Source of the DNA: DTU089 sp964421815
Lineage (GTDB): Bacteria; Bacillota; Clostridia; Oscillospirales; Acutalibacteraceae
Reading direction: 5' to 3'
Assembly (NCBI GenBank): GCA_964421815.1
Contig: CAYQYT010000023.1
Coordinates: 1-13,311, forward strand
DNA length: 13,311 nucleotides
Numbering within the stretch: position 1 is the stretch's first letter; every line of letters begins with the position of its first letter. A program made the position numbers and the translations under genes. This document shows positions 13,294-13,311 of the stretch, piece by piece. Below the pieces are notes generated by a model. That model did no database searches. It was not told the origin of the DNA and worked only from the letters and a program-made list of their open reading frames with translations.

Positions 13294-13311
13294 GCGAAAA
13301 CCCCGATTTTA

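Overview
The window looks like chromosomal DNA of a low-to-moderate-GC Firmicute, most likely an uncultured gut or rumen Clostridia (Oscillospirales/Ruminococcaceae type). This is inferred from AT-rich intergenic DNA, purine-rich Shine-Dalgarno sites often of the GGTGAT type, sigma-A-like promoters, and gene families typical of anaerobic Clostridia: a RACo-like 2Fe-2S/ASKHA protein, a TM-type nitroreductase, a YjjU-like patatin and a cytosolic GH38 mannosidase. I see no insertion sequence, phage gene, CRISPR array or rRNA. Coding density is high, and no gene-free stretch exceeds about 220 bases.

Layout. (1) Bases 1-200 hold the possible last codons of an upstream gene and a strong bidirectional terminator. 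(2) A leftward RACo-like protein (199-1593) and a rightward GNAT acetyltransferase (1718-2203) diverge from what look like interlocked promoters. (3) A monocistronic GH38 alpha-mannosidase (2288-5341) follows, its promoter lying inside an 11-bp inverted repeat. It ends at a hairpin shared with the convergent unit. (4) A leftward pair encodes a Gfo/Idh/MocA oxidoreductase then a patatin-like phospholipase (7232 to 5389). (5) Diverging from it, through promoters that share a palindromic -35 box, are a nitroreductase, a low-molecular-weight tyrosine phosphatase and SfsA (7338-9162). The sfsA gene appears to start with AUA. (6) After a terminator and a 170-base control region comes a tight five-gene unit (9377-13112): ECF sigma factor, a 69-residue one-TM protein in the anti-sigma position, a PlsC-like acyltransferase, an adenylate-forming acyl ligase, and a second PlsC-like acyltransferase. 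(7) A tRNA-Ser(CGA) has its own promoter inside the 3' end of the last gene, followed by a hairpin that reads best as a terminator for a leftward gene beyond the right edge.

How they fit together. The most system-like part is the sigma/lipid operon. The ligase could activate a fatty or other acid, the two acyltransferases could place it on glycerophospholipid precursors or lysolipids, and the sigma/TM pair would set expression in response to an envelope signal. The chemistry resembles the fused acyltransferase-ligase Aas of enterobacteria, here as separate proteins under a dedicated sigma factor; this is inference from gene order and motifs. The other units look like ordinary metabolic genes. 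Their interest lies in control DNA: overlapping divergent promoters, promoter-embedded inverted repeats and an unusual start codon. All promoter, operator and RNA-structure calls were made by eye.
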